Source of the DNA: Thermococcus sp.
GTDB taxonomy: Archaea; Methanobacteriota_B; Thermococci; Thermococcales; Thermococcaceae
Assembly: GCF_027052235.1 (NCBI RefSeq)
Contig: NZ_JALUFF010000057.1
Location: 1-64,000 of the forward strand
Reading direction: 5' to 3'
Length of the DNA: 64,000 bases
Below, piece after piece: positions 32,662 to 41,974 of this stretch. The translations under genes and the position numbers were made by a program. Under the pieces are notes generated by a model. It was not told the origin of the DNA, ran no database searches, and saw only the letters and a list, made by a program, of their open reading frames with translations. Positions within the stretch are counted from its first letter, which is position 1. Every line of letters starts with the position of its first letter.

Positions 32662-33639
32662 ATGCCTATGGCCGAAGAACTGGAGGGCTTAATTGACCTT
32701 GCACTCAAAGGCGACAAGAAGGCCATAGCGAGGCTCATAACGCTCGTTGAAAACGACGAGGAAAAGGCCAAGGAAGTAGTGAAGAGGATATACCCCCTCA
32801 CGGGAAAGGCATACGTCGTTGGCATAACCGGTCCTCCCGGCTCTGGAAAGTCAACCCTCCTCGACAAGCTCATAAAATTGGCTAGGGATGATGGACATAA
32901 GGTCGGCGTCATAGCAGTTGACCCCACCTCACCCTTCACAGGCGGAGCCTTACTCGGAGATAGGCTGAGGATGCAGAGGCACTCAACGGATCCGGGGGTT
33001 TTCATAAGGAGCATGGCAACCCGCGGTGCCCTCGGGGGCTTAGCGAAGGCCACCAACGACGCGATAAAGGTTCTTGATGCATCCGGCTACGATCTGATTT
33101 TTGTCGAGACCGTTGGAGTCGGCCAGATAGAGGTGGATATTGTCAAGACTGCCGACACAGTTGTCCTCGTAACCGTCCCCGGTCTTGGCGACGAGGTTCA
33201 GGCGATAAAGGCCGGCCTCATGGAAGTGGCCGACATCTTCGCCATCAACAAGGCCGACAGGGAAGGCGTTGAGATGGTCTATCTTGAGCTCAAGATGGCC
33301 CTTGAGTTCGAGAAGGACAAGTGGAAGGAGCTCGGCTGGGAGCCGCCGATAGTCGAAACCACCGCCTTCACACTCAAGGGGGTTAAGCCCCTATGGGAAG
33401 CCATAAAGGGGCACAGGGAATACATGGAGTCAAGTGGAAGGTTGAGAGAGCGCAGGGCCTTCCGTGCCCGGGAGGAGGTAAAAACAATAATAGCCTCGTC
33501 GATAGCGAGGAAGGTCGAAGAGAGGCTCGCGGAAGGAGAAGCTAAAGAGCTTATTGAGGAGGTCGTGGAGAGGAAGCTCGACCCGTATTCGGCCTCTCAA
33601 ATCGTAATGGAGAAACTTAAGGAGGATCTCTGGAGGTGA
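32662..33639 (+). CDS. meaB: MeaB/ArgK-type G3E GTPase, mutase chaperone
   Basis: This 325-residue protein contains Walker [13 protein letters not shown], switch-like [34 protein letters not shown] and NKAD. MeaB protects methylmalonyl-CoA mutase and gates cofactor loading, using GTP. It was formerly called ArgK. The C-terminal arm ([29 protein letters not shown]) forms the dimer. Three closely spaced starts (GTG 32659, ATG 32662, ATG 32668) are possible. It lies 4 bases before the epimerase gene. Confidence 0.95.
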   Translation: MPMAEELEGLIDLALKGDKKAIARLITLVENDEEKAKEVVKRIYPLTGKAYVVGITGPPGSGKSTLLDKLIKLARDDGHKVGVIAVDPTSPFTGGALLGDRLRMQRHSTDPGVFIRSMATRGALGGLAKATNDAIKVLDASGYDLIFVETVGVGQIEVDIVKTADTVVLVTVPGLGDEVQAIKAGLMEVADIFAINKADREGVEMVYLELKMALEFEKDKWKELGWEPPIVETTAFTLKGVKPLWEAIKGHREYMESSGRLRERRAFRAREEVKTIIASSIARKVEERLAEGEAKELIEEVVERKLDPYSASQIVMEKLKEDLWR

Positions 33640-33643
33640 TTGT

Positions 33644-34042
33644 ATGTTCAAGAAGATAGACCACGTTGGTATAGCCGTTAAGAACCTTGAGGAGGCCATA
33701 AAGGTATGGGAAGGCCTCGGCCTCAAGGTCGATGAGATTGAAGAGGTTCCAGACCAGAAGGTTAGAACCGCAATAATCCACATCGGGGAGAGCAGGATAG
33801 AGCTTTTGGAGCCAACGGCGGAGGACTCACCGATAGCGAAGTTCATAGCCAAGCGCGGTGAGGGGATACACCACATAGCCCTCGGCGTTGACAACATAGA
33901 GGAGCACCTCAAAGAGCTGAAGGAGAAGGGCTACCGCCTCATAGACGAGAAGCCGAGGATCGGCGCTGGGGGAGCGAAGATAGCCTTTGTGCACCCGAAG
34001 GCTGTAACCGGTGTTCTCCTAGAGCTTTGCCAGAGGGAATGA
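33644..34042 (+). CDS. mce: Methylmalonyl-CoA epimerase
   Basis: This 132-residue vicinal-oxygen-chelate protein reads [25 protein letters not shown] (first metal His), RIELLEP (Glu), [17 protein letters not shown] (His) and VLLELCQ (Glu). It interconverts (S)- and (R)-methylmalonyl-CoA, providing the isomer used by the mutase. Its ribosome site GGAGGTGATTGT overlaps the meaB end, so the two are cotranscribed. Confidence 0.96.
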   Translation: MFKKIDHVGIAVKNLEEAIKVWEGLGLKVDEIEEVPDQKVRTAIIHIGESRIELLEPTAEDSPIAKFIAKRGEGIHHIALGVDNIEEHLKELKEKGYRLIDEKPRIGAGGAKIAFVHPKAVTGVLLELCQRE

Positions 34043-34108
34043 ACATTTTCTACCATTTTGGCTTTTGTTATTGAATTATTTTCCCAAATGTTCTGTTGAA
34101 GGGGAAAT

Positions 34109-34118
34109 ACTTATAAAC
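34109..34118 (+). promoter_or_regulatory. TATA box of DUF835 gene
   Basis: ACTTATAAAC in an AT-rich gap, about 50-60 bases before the start. Confidence 0.55.
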
Positions 34119-34168
34119 CGTGAGAATCCAATTCCTACGTCCTAACACGAGGATGGGGAGTGATGTTG

Positions 34169-34594
34169 ATGTTGCTGAGGGGGAGGAGAACCCCCGAGAA
34201 ATACTCCCGATTTATTTCACCGGAGCGCGTTTCAAAGCTCCTTAAGAACAATGGGAGAAGGAAAATTGTGTTCATTACCCGAAATCCCGATGAAAAGCCC
34301 GGAAAAAACGTATCTCTTCTCTGGATAAGCAGCATTGAGCACCCGAAGGCCATTAACCCTCGGAAGCTTCATGTTATCGAGCAGAAGGTGTGGGACGAAC
34401 TCAATAGGGAGAACGCGGTGGTTGTTCTGGACGGTCTTGAATACCTTCTCCTTGAAAACGGGCCAGAGACCACCCTTCGATTCGTTGGGAAGCTAAGGGA
34501 CATGGCAATACTGACGAACTCCAACATCTACATTGTAGTCAGCGAGGCCATAGACGAGAAGATAAGGAACCTCCTGAGGAGGATAGTTGAGTGA
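34169..34594 (+). CDS. DUF835 family protein
   Basis: The product (141 residues from ATG 34169) matches the DUF835 pattern: VFITRNPDEKPGKNVSLLWISSIEHP, then NPRKLHVIEQKVWDELNRENAVVVLDGLEYLLLENG, then FVGKLRDMAILTNSNIYIVVSEAIDEKI. The 'vvvlDgleyL' strand resembles RecA/KaiC-like ATPase Walker B regions but no P-loop is present. DUF835 is widespread in Thermococcales, often near signalling genes. ATG 34163 is an alternative start. It lies 44 bases before smc, which has its own TATA box. Confidence 0.8.
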   Translation: MLLRGRRTPEKYSRFISPERVSKLLKNNGRRKIVFITRNPDEKPGKNVSLLWISSIEHPKAINPRKLHVIEQKVWDELNRENAVVVLDGLEYLLLENGPETTLRFVGKLRDMAILTNSNIYIVVSEAIDEKIRNLLRRIVE

Positions 34595-34604
34595 GGTTTA
34601 TATA
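34595..34604 (+). promoter_or_regulatory. TATA box of smc
   Basis: GGTTTATATA overlaps the end of the DUF835 gene and lies 35 bases before ATG 34639, so smc is transcribed from its own promoter. Confidence 0.65.
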
Positions 34605-34638
34605 TTGAGTGTCCCTTTTCTCCCTTTAGGTGTGAGTC

Positions 34639-37600
34639 ATGCCTTACATTGAAAAGATTGAGATGAAGGGTTTCAAATCATACGGCAACAGGAAAGTTGT
34701 CGTGCCACTCGCCAGGGGTTTTACCGCCATCATCGGTGCCAACGGTTCTGGTAAGAGCAACATCGGTGATGCTGTTCTCTTCGTCCTTGGAGGGCTCTCA
34801 GCGAAGGCCATGCGAGCCAGCAGGATAAGCGACCTTATCTTCGCGGGCTCAAAGAGCGAGCCTCCAGCAAAGTACGCCGAGGTTGCGATGTACTTCAACA
34901 ACGAGGACAGGGGCTTTCCGATAGACGAGGATGAGGTAGTGATAAAGCGCAGGGTTTATCCCGACGGGAGGAGCACCTACTGGCTCAACGGGAAGAGGAC
35001 GAGCAGAAGCGAGATAATCGACATCCTGAGCGCCGCGATGATTTCCCCGGACGGCTACAACATAGTTCTTCAGGGGGACATAACCAAGTTCATCAAGATG
35101 TCCCCAACGGAGAGGAGGCTCATCATAGACGAGATATCCGGTATAGCCGAGTACGACGCCAAGAAGGAGAAGGCGTTGAAGGAGCTCAAGCAGGCGGAGG
35201 AGAACCTCGCCAGGGTTGACCTCCTCATAAGGGAGGTAAAGGCCCAGCTGGACAAGCTCGAAAGGGAGCGCAACGATGCCTTGAGGTACCTCGACCTGAA
35301 GGAGCGCGTGGAGAAGGCCAGGGTTACCCTCCTCCTCGGGGAGATAAAGAGGCTGGAGCGCTTTATTGAGGAGGGAAAAGCGAGGAGCGAGGGGCTTGAG
35401 GCCGAAATCGGTGCCCTTGAGGCGAAGCTGAGGGAGATAGCAAGGGCAATCGTTGAGAGGGAGAAGAGGCTTGCCGAGGTCGAGAGGGAGCTTGAGGAGA
35501 AGAGCGAGGATGGAATCCTTGAGGTCACGAGGAAGATAAGCGAGGTCAAGTCCAAGATAGAGCTCGCGAGAAGGAACATCGAGAACGCCGAGAGGGAGAT
35601 AAAGGATAGCCAGAAGAGGCTCTCGAAGGCCAAGGAGGAACTGAAGAAGGTTTCGGATGAAATCGAGAAGAGCAGGAGCGCCATAAAGCGCTGGAGCAAG
35701 AGGCGCGAGAAGCTCCTGGCGGAGATAAAGACCCTCGAAGCTAGCAGGAACGAGCTCGTCATCAAGCTGGGTGAAATCGACAGGAAGTACTCCATAGCAA
35801 GGGAAGAGTTCGACAGGGTCGTTGAAGAGCTTGAGAATGCAAAGAAGGAGCTCTACATGAAGGAAGGGGAAATCGCGAAATACGGCGAGGAAATCGAGAG
35901 GGCGAAGGCCAGAATAGTGCAGGCCAACCTCAGGAGGAACTCTCTGAAGGCAGGCATAGAGGAGACGAAGAGGGGACTTGAAGCCAAAAGGTCCGAACTC
36001 TCCGAGGTGGAGGCTAAAATATCGAAGGCCGAGGCGAGGCTCAGGAAGGCCGAGAAGGAGCTTGAGGAGAAAGTTAGAAGGCTCAAGAAGATAGAGCCAG
36101 AGCTCGCTAAGGCCAAGGAGGAGCTGATAAAGGCCGAGGCCCAGAAGGAGGTAAGGGGCAACAGGGCCGTCGAGTTCCTCAAGAGGGAAAACATCCCCGG
36201 TCTCTACGGGACTCTGGGGGAGCTCATAAGGGTATCTGACGAAAAATACGCCCTCGCCGTCGAGGTGGCCCTTGGGGGCAACTACGACAACGTTGTTGTC
36301 GAGGACGACCGCGTTGCGGAGAGGGCCATAAAACTCCTCAAGGAGAAGAAGCTCGGCAGGCTTACATTCCTCCCCCTCAACAAGATAAAGCCGAGGTCAA
36401 TGAAGGTGAAGCCCTCCCTCGGCGTTCCGGCCCTTGATGTTGTGAGCTACGACCCCCGCTTTAAGAACGCCGTTGCCTACGCCCTCGGGGACACGCTGAT
36501 AGTGAACGACATGGATGAAGCGAGGAGCGTCGGGATAGGAAAGGTCAGGATGGTGACCCTTGGCGGTGAGCTCCTTGAGAGGAGCGGTGCGATAACAGGG
36601 GGTCATTACAGGCCACGCGGGAGACTCGGCCTCAACGTCGAGGAGATAAAGAAGCGCGTCGAAAACCTGGAGAGAGGGAAAGAGGCCGTTGAGGCCGAGG
36701 TAAACTCCCTCAGGGCAGAGCTCAAGGGTATTGAGAACACCCTCTTCGAGCTGAGGATGAAGAAGAGCGAGCTCAATAAGGACGTTCAGGTTCTCCAGAA
36801 GGAGCTTGATAGGCTACTTGCCGAGGACAGAGCCCTGGCAGAGGAAATCGAGGAGAAGGAAGAACTAATAGCTAAACTCCAGGAGATGACCGAGAAGGCC
36901 AGGGGAGAGATGGCGAAGCTGAAGGGAAGGATTGAGAGGCTTGAAAGAAAGAGGGAGAAGCTCAGGAAGGCCCTCGACAACCCCGAGGCCAGGGAGCTGA
37001 ACGAGAGGATAAGGGAAGTCGAGAGGGAGATATCCAAGCTCAAGGAAGAGCTCAGCAGGGTGGAGAGCAAGCTCGAAAGCCTTGAGAGCAGGATAAACGA
37101 GGAGCTCCTCCCGAGGAAGGCCGACCTTGAGGAAGAAATCGAGGGGCTCATCAACAGGATAAACGCCCTGAAGGCCAACATAGAGGAGAACGAGAGGGCC
37201 ATCGAGGGCTTCAATGCCGAGCTTGAGGAGCTGAAGAAGGCCGAGGAGAGCGTTAAGGGTGAACTCAAGGAGCTCCGTGACGAGCGCGAGAGGCTGAGGA
37301 AGGAGATAGCCGGGCTAAGGAAGGAGAAGGATGAGCTCTCCAACAGGCTCAACGAGCTCAGAATCGAGGCCAACACACTGAGGATAAAGCTCGGACAGGC
37401 GGAAGCCACTCTGGCCGAGAAGAGGGCGGAGCTTAAGCACTTTGACGCCAAGCTGATAAGGTCAATTAAGGAGGTTCCCTTAGAGCTGGACGCGCTCAGG
37501 GAGCAGATTGAGCAGATGGAGGCCGAGATGCGCTCCCTTGAGCCCGTCAACATGAAGGCCATCGAAGATTTTGAGGTCGTCGAGAGGCGCTACCTTGAGC

Positions 37601-38208
37601 TCAAGAGCAAGCGCGAGCAGGTGGTTGCAGAGAAGGAGAGCATCGAGGAGTTCATAGAGGAGATAGAGGGCCAGAAGAAGCAGGTTTTCCTCCAGACGCT
37701 GAACGAGATAGCCAGGAACTTCTCACAGCTCTTCGCCAAGCTCTCGCCCGGTGGGGAGGCGAAGCTCGTCCTCGAAAACCCCGAGGATCCGTTCTCGGGT
37801 GGCCTTGAGATAGAGGCCAAGCCTGCAGGAAAGGACGTCAAGAGGATCGAAGCCATGAGCGGTGGTGAGAAGGCGATAATAGCGCTCGCCTTCGTCTTCG
37901 CGATACAGCGCTACAAGCCTGCCCCCTTCTACCTCCTCGACGAGATAGATGCCCACCTCGATGATGCAAACGTCAAGCGCGTCGCCGACCTGATCAGGGA
38001 GTCCGCCAGGGAGAGCCAGTTCATCATAATGACGCACCGCGACGTCATGATGGCCAACGCAGACAGGATAATCGGCGTCAGCATGAGGGACGGCGTCTCC
38101 AGAGTCGTATCGCTGAGCCTTGAGAAGGCGAGAAAGATACTCGAAGAGATAAGGAGGAAGGACGAGAAGGAGCACAGGGAGATGTTCGGGAGGTTGAGCG
38201 AGGGATGA
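34639..38208 (+). CDS. smc: Chromosome segregation ATPase SMC
   Basis: This 1189-residue protein has the full SMC plan. The N-terminal head has Walker A IIGANGSGKSN (about 31-41) and the Q-loop region NIVLQGDITKFIKMSPTERR. Then come a coiled coil, a hinge at about 517-660 (NIPGLYGTLGEL ... GGHYRPRGRLG), a returning coiled coil and the C-terminal head. The C-terminal head has signature AMSGGEKAIIALAF (about 1072-1085) and Walker B FYLLDEIDAHLD (about 1095-1106). It works with ScpA to organise and segregate chromosomes. The ATG follows TTAGGTGTGAGTC. Length is typical. Confidence 0.98.
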   Translation: MPYIEKIEMKGFKSYGNRKVVVPLARGFTAIIGANGSGKSNIGDAVLFVLGGLSAKAMRASRISDLIFAGSKSEPPAKYAEVAMYFNNEDRGFPIDEDEVVIKRRVYPDGRSTYWLNGKRTSRSEIIDILSAAMISPDGYNIVLQGDITKFIKMSPTERRLIIDEISGIAEYDAKKEKALKELKQAEENLARVDLLIREVKAQLDKLERERNDALRYLDLKERVEKARVTLLLGEIKRLERFIEEGKARSEGLEAEIGALEAKLREIARAIVEREKRLAEVERELEEKSEDGILEVTRKISEVKSKIELARRNIENAEREIKDSQKRLSKAKEELKKVSDEIEKSRSAIKRWSKRREKLLAEIKTLEASRNELVIKLGEIDRKYSIAREEFDRVVEELENAKKELYMKEGEIAKYGEEIERAKARIVQANLRRNSLKAGIEETKRGLEAKRSELSEVEAKISKAEARLRKAEKELEEKVRRLKKIEPELAKAKEELIKAEAQKEVRGNRAVEFLKRENIPGLYGTLGELIRVSDEKYALAVEVALGGNYDNVVVEDDRVAERAIKLLKEKKLGRLTFLPLNKIKPRSMKVKPSLGVPALDVVSYDPRFKNAVAYALGDTLIVNDMDEARSVGIGKVRMVTLGGELLERSGAITGGHYRPRGRLGLNVEEIKKRVENLERGKEAVEAEVNSLRAELKGIENTLFELRMKKSELNKDVQVLQKELDRLLAEDRALAEEIEEKEELIAKLQEMTEKARGEMAKLKGRIERLERKREKLRKALDNPEARELNERIREVEREISKLKEELSRVESKLESLESRINEELLPRKADLEEEIEGLINRINALKANIEENERAIEGFNAELEELKKAEESVKGELKELRDERERLRKEIAGLRKEKDELSNRLNELRIEANTLRIKLGQAEATLAEKRAELKHFDAKLIRSIKEVPLELDALREQIEQMEAEMRSLEPVNMKAIEDFEVVERRYLELKSKREQVVAEKESIEEFIEEIEGQKKQVFLQTLNEIARNFSQLFAKLSPGGEAKLVLENPEDPFSGGLEIEAKPAGKDVKRIEAMSGGEKAIIALAFVFAIQRYKPAPFYLLDEIDAHLDDANVKRVADLIRESARESQFIIMTHRDVMMANADRIIGVSMRDGVSRVVSLSLEKARKILEEIRRKDEKEHREMFGRLSEG

Positions 38209-38211
38209 GCA

Positions 38212-38328
38212 ATGTTCGACAAAGAGGAGTTTGAGAGATGGCCATCACCGGCGGAGTACACGTTAAACATGGCGTATGGACACTCAATAAAGAAACTAAG
38301 CTGGCAAAAAGAGGTTCCAAAGATTTGA
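38212..38328 (+). pseudogene. 38-codon fragment resembling a HEPN-domain N-terminus
   Basis: Between smc and scpA a short frame with a good ribosome site (GGGATGAGCA) encodes MFDKEEFERWPSPAEYTLNM and 18 further residues before TGA. The EEFERW...AEYTL pattern resembles the first helix of archaeal HEPN proteins, but the rest of the ~120-residue domain is gone. It could be a decayed HEPN gene or a genuine micro-ORF. Similarity is by eye only. Confidence 0.35.
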
Positions 38329-38361
38329 GAGAGGATGGGTTCGAGTCAAAGGGTGAGAACC

Positions 38362-39027
38362 ATGGAATCCCGGCGAGAAGAGGAGATTACCCCCATTGAC
38401 ATCCTCCTCCAGCTGGTTCAGCTCGGGAAAGTTGATCCCTGGAACATAGACATAGTTGACCTAACCGAGAAGTACCTTGAAAGGCTGAGGGAGATGAAGG
38501 AGCTCGACCTCCGCGTTTCCGCGAGGGCCATCTTAGCGGCTTCAATACTCGTGAGGATGAAGAGCGAGGCCCTGCTTTACGCCGATACCGAGGAGGGAGA
38601 AGAGAAGAAGGAGGAGCGCATCCGCGTTGACGTTGAGCCACTCGCACCGCCCCTGAGAAGGGTCGAGCGATACTACACCTTCGACGACCTCGTGGAGGCC
38701 CTTATGGACGCCCTTGAGGAGGCTGAGAAGAGAAAGCCCCGGAAGAGGAAGAGGGAGGAGATAGACGAGGAGGTCTTTGTGGTCGATGACTTCCGCGTTG
38801 ACATCGAGAAGCACGTCAACAAGCTCTACGAGATAGTGAGAAAGCTCTACGAGGAGACGGGGAAACCTATAAACTTCTGGGACCTTGTCTTTGACCCCAC
38901 CCCAAAGTACGTTGCCAGAACCTTCCTCTACCTGCTATTCCTGGCGAACATGGGCAAGGTCGACCTCATTCAGGAGGAGCCCTTTGGGGAAATCCTGGTT
39001 GTTCCCCTCGAAGGCCAGCCGGCGTGA
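38362..39027 (+). CDS. scpA: Segregation and condensation protein ScpA
   Basis: This 221-residue kleisin links the SMC heads. The N-terminal motif ITPIDILLQLVQLGKVDPWNIDIVDLTEKYLERLREM and RVSARAILAASILVRMKSEALL are the classic ScpA signature. A charged linker (about 95-140) follows, then the winged-helix C-terminus (NFWDLVFDPTPKYVARTFLYLLFLANMGKVDLIQEEPFGEILV). ATG 38362 follows GGGTGAGAACC; ATG 38335 is less well spaced. No ScpB gene is seen in this window. Confidence 0.93.
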   Translation: MESRREEEITPIDILLQLVQLGKVDPWNIDIVDLTEKYLERLREMKELDLRVSARAILAASILVRMKSEALLYADTEEGEEKKEERIRVDVEPLAPPLRRVERYYTFDDLVEALMDALEEAEKRKPRKRKREEIDEEVFVVDDFRVDIEKHVNKLYEIVRKLYEETGKPINFWDLVFDPTPKYVARTFLYLLFLANMGKVDLIQEEPFGEILVVPLEGQPA

Positions 39028-39030
39028 GGC

Positions 39031-39474
39031 TTACCCCCTCCGCTCGCGGAAAGCCGACCGTTCACTCCTCTTGGCTGGCCTCAGGGTTATTGCCAAGAGC
39101 GGGGCCCTCGTTCCGATGTAAAGGCTCTTCTTTTCCCGGTTGATGTAGAAGCAGTAATTTCCCTCTGGAATAAGTTCGAGGAACTTTTTGGGCGTCGTGA
39201 GTTTCACCATCCTTTCATCGAAAAAGACGCACTCGTAGGAGTCCCTTATCCCCTCGACTCTCTTGAGAATCTTCTCCCTCGAAAGCCTCTCACAGGGCAG
39301 TTCGGCGCAGACGAGGCTCTTTCTCCCATCGGTGAAGATAGCAACGCCTTCCCTGGGGGCAAGCCTCACGGAGCGGTCGATGAAGTCCCAGAGCTCCGAG
39401 TATATTCTCTCCAGTTTCCTCCTCTTGGCGAGCCTTTTGGCGAGCCTCTCCCTTGCGTGCCTCGTCAGGAGCAT
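39031..39474 (-). CDS. Conserved hypothetical basic protein (147 aa)
   Basis: The N-terminus is strongly basic ([20 protein letters not shown]). The rest alternates strands and helices with three cysteines not in a metal pattern, ending [29 protein letters not shown] helical basic start plus beta-rich core suggests nucleic-acid binding or an RNase-toxin-like fold, but no family was recognised. It ends 3 bases from the scpA stop (convergent) and diverges from hef. Confidence 0.65.
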   Translation of the reverse strand: MLLTRHARERLAKRLAKRRKLERIYSELWDFIDRSVRLAPREGVAIFTDGRKSLVCAELPCERLSREKILKRVEGIRDSYECVFFDERMVKLTTPKKFLELIPEGNYCFYINREKKSLYIGTRAPLLAITLRPAKRSERSAFRERRG

Positions 39475-39493
39475 GTCCGGGGTTAGTCCGAGA

Positions 39494-39503
39494 GTTTATA
39501 AAG
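39494..39503 (+). promoter_or_regulatory. TATA box of hef
   Basis: GTTTATAAAG is centred about 25 bases before ATG 39524, so the hef mRNA is probably leaderless, consistent with the absence of a ribosome site. Confidence 0.6.
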
Positions 39504-39523
39504 TTCGCCGGGAACCTATGCAT

Positions 39524-41878
39524 ATGTATTTCCGCAGGGATTTAATCGAACCCAGGGTTTATCAGGAGGTCATCTACGCGAAGTGTAAGGAGCGGAACTG
39601 CCTCGTCGTTCTTCCTACGGGTTTGGGGAAGACGCTCATAGCGATGCTCATAGCCGATTACAGGCTCTCAAAATACGGCGGGAAGGTTCTCATGCTCGCT
39701 CCTACCAAACCCCTAGCTCTTCAGCATGCGGAGAGCTTTAGAAAGCTCTTTAACCTCCCTCCTGAGAAGATAAACGTTCTGACCGGCGAGCTTTCTCCCG
39801 AGAAAAGGAGGAAAATCTGGGAGGAGAGCGTTGTAATAACGGCAACTCCCCAGACTGTTGAGAACGACGTCTTAACCGGCAGGATTTCCCTTGAGGACGT
39901 TGTCCTGCTCGTCTTTGATGAAGCACACAGAGCGGTGGGCAACTACTCCTACGTCTTTATAGCGAGGGAGTATCTGAAAAGGGCAAAGCACCCGCTCGTT
40001 CTGGGCTTAACCGCCTCACCGGGAAGCGACGAGGAGAAGATACGGGAGATAGTGAAGAACCTCGGGATAGAGCACATCGAGGTTAGAACCGAGAGCTCGC
40101 CCGATGTGAAGCCTTACGTCCAGAAAATAGCCTTTGAGTGGGTCAGGGTTGACCTCCCCGGAATCTACAAGGAAGTCCGCTTAATCCTCAGAGAGATGCT
40201 GAAGGAGAGCCTTAAACCTCTCGCGAATGCTGGCCTCGTCAGTTCCGCTTCACCGGACATACCCAAGAGAGAGGTTTTACAGGCGGGCTCAAAGATAAAC
40301 CAGGCCGTCGCCAGGGGCGACTACTCGCTCGGTTCCCTTATGAAGCACCAGGCGAAGGCGATGAAGCTCCACCATGCTATAGAACTCCTAGAAACGCAGG
40401 GGTTAACCGCTTTGAGGGCCTATCTAAAAAAGCTCCGCGAGGACCGCTCCAAGTCGAGCAGGGAACTCATGGAAGATCCCCGCATGAGGAAGGTGATTTA
40501 CCTCCTCGTTCAGGCGAAGGAACTCGGACTTGACCATCCGAAAATGGAGAGGCTGAAGGAGCTCATAAGGGGCCAGCTTGAGAAAAAGCCCGATTCAAAG
40601 ATAATCGTTTTCACGAACTACCGCGACACCGGGAGGAAGATAGTCGAGGAACTTAATGGAATGGGGATCTCAGCGGAGCGCTTCATAGGCCAATCCAGCA
40701 GGGTCAACGACCGGGGGATGAGCCAGAGGGAACAAAAGGAGATACTCGACAGGTTCTCCAAGGGGAAATTCAAGGTTCTCGTGGCCACAAGCGTCGGCGA
40801 AGAGGGGCTCGACGTTCCCGAGGTTGACCTTGTGGTTTTCTACGAGCCCGTGCCTTCAGCGATAAGGAGCATCCAGAGGCGCGGTAGGACCGGAAGGCAC
40901 AGGCCCGGAAAGGTTGTGATCCTGATGGCGAAGGGAACGCGCGATGAGGCCTACTACTGGAGCTCAAGGAGAAAGGAGAAGGGAATGTTCGAGGCTATAA
41001 GGAAAATCGCCAGAGAGCTTGAGAAGTCGAAGCCGAAAAGGGCTGAAATAATGGAAAAGCCTGTGGAGAGGACGGAGATGGGTAGGGGGAAAATAACTTC
41101 TTTGGACGCTTTTCTCAGGCCTAAAAAGAAGGAAGGCAAGACCCTTAAGCCTCAGGAAAAGTCTGAGAAAACCCGTGAAAAGCTGGAGGAACTTCCGATT
41201 AAGCCCATATTCGTCAGAAAGCCGAAGGGCATCGTCGTTTACGTTGACTCGCGCGAGCTAAGGAGCGGCGTTCCAAAGCTTTTGAGGGAACTCGGCGCGG
41301 AAATCGAGGTTAAAACGCTCGACGTTGCCGATTACGTAGTCAGCGAGGAGGTTGGAATAGAGAGAAAGAGCGCCAACGACTTCATACAGTCTATCATAGA
41401 CGGTAGACTCTTCGACCAGGTTGAGAGGCTAAAGAAAGCCTACGAGAAGCCGGTGATAATCATCGAGGGCGAGCTCTACGGCATAAGGAATGTCCACCCG
41501 AACGCGATAAGGGGGGCCATAACGGCCGTAACGCTGGACTGGGGCGTTCCAATCCTGTTTTCCTCCGGGAAAGAAGAGACCGCCCAATTCATCTACCTGA
41601 TGGCGAAGCGCGAGCAGGAGGAGAGGAAGAAGGAGGTTCGCTTAAGGAGCGAGAAGAAGGCACTAACTTTAGCGGAGAGGCAACGTTTGATAGTCGAAGG
41701 CCTGCCCAACGTCTCGGCAACTCTGGCGAAAAGACTCCTAAAGCACTTCGGCAACGTGGAGAGGGTCTTCACCGCCACCGAGGAGGAGCTCAAGGAGGTT
41801 GAGGGAATAGGCGAGAAAAAGGCGAGGGAGATAAGGAAGGTGATTACTGCCCCATACGTCGAGGAGGACAAAGCTTAA
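39524..41878 (+). CDS. hef: Hef helicase/XPF-type nuclease (FANCM-like)
   Basis: This 784-residue fusion has an SF2 helicase (LPTGLGKT 30-37, VFDEAH 130-135, LTASPGS, and SIQRRGRTGRHRPG motif VI), a linker and an XPF nuclease. The nuclease has VDSRE and catalytic GIERKSANDF (ERK at 613-615). Tandem helix-hairpin-helix motifs end the protein (LPNVSATLAKRLLKHFG, VEGIGEKKAREI). It processes stalled replication forks and branched DNA. ATG 39524 (MYFRRDLIEPRVYQ) is preferred over ATG 39518 by similarity to the Pyrococcus N-terminus. The linker contains ITSLDAFLRP, a PIP-like PCNA-binding motif. Confidence 0.96.
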   Translation: MYFRRDLIEPRVYQEVIYAKCKERNCLVVLPTGLGKTLIAMLIADYRLSKYGGKVLMLAPTKPLALQHAESFRKLFNLPPEKINVLTGELSPEKRRKIWEESVVITATPQTVENDVLTGRISLEDVVLLVFDEAHRAVGNYSYVFIAREYLKRAKHPLVLGLTASPGSDEEKIREIVKNLGIEHIEVRTESSPDVKPYVQKIAFEWVRVDLPGIYKEVRLILREMLKESLKPLANAGLVSSASPDIPKREVLQAGSKINQAVARGDYSLGSLMKHQAKAMKLHHAIELLETQGLTALRAYLKKLREDRSKSSRELMEDPRMRKVIYLLVQAKELGLDHPKMERLKELIRGQLEKKPDSKIIVFTNYRDTGRKIVEELNGMGISAERFIGQSSRVNDRGMSQREQKEILDRFSKGKFKVLVATSVGEEGLDVPEVDLVVFYEPVPSAIRSIQRRGRTGRHRPGKVVILMAKGTRDEAYYWSSRRKEKGMFEAIRKIARELEKSKPKRAEIMEKPVERTEMGRGKITSLDAFLRPKKKEGKTLKPQEKSEKTREKLEELPIKPIFVRKPKGIVVYVDSRELRSGVPKLLRELGAEIEVKTLDVADYVVSEEVGIERKSANDFIQSIIDGRLFDQVERLKKAYEKPVIIIEGELYGIRNVHPNAIRGAITAVTLDWGVPILFSSGKEETAQFIYLMAKREQEERKKEVRLRSEKKALTLAERQRLIVEGLPNVSATLAKRLLKHFGNVERVFTATEEELKEVEGIGEKKAREIRKVITAPYVEEDKA

Positions 41879-41903
41879 GGGGGGTAGAGATGGGATAGAG
41901 AAC

Positions 41904-41974
41904 GCCCCCGGGAAACCGCGGCGGGTGAGCGGACGGCGAGCAGTGATCCCGCTTCGCTCCCTGGGGGTACACTC
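41904..41974 (+). ncRNA. H/ACA box guide RNA (pseudouridylation) candidate
   Basis: Between hef and the convergent peptidase gene the plus strand folds as a single archaeal H/ACA hairpin. The lower stem is CCCCC+GGGA (41905-41913) with UCCC-U-GGGGG (41958-41967). A pocket has 5' side 41914-41920 and 3' side UUCGC (41953-41957). The upper stem is GCGGG/CCCGC (41921-41925 with 41948-41952). A kink-turn is built from UGA...AGUGAU, and an ACA box sits at 41969-41971. The distance from upper stem to ACA is 16 bases, as the family requires. A TATA-like AAGCTTAAGG at 41871-41880 predicts a start near 41904. Confidence 0.75.

Noticed and set aside
35070-37562. Ser/Leu-rich minus-strand frames under smc
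   Set aside because: Low-complexity antisense of the Glu/Lys/Arg coiled-coil coding region, a common artefact.
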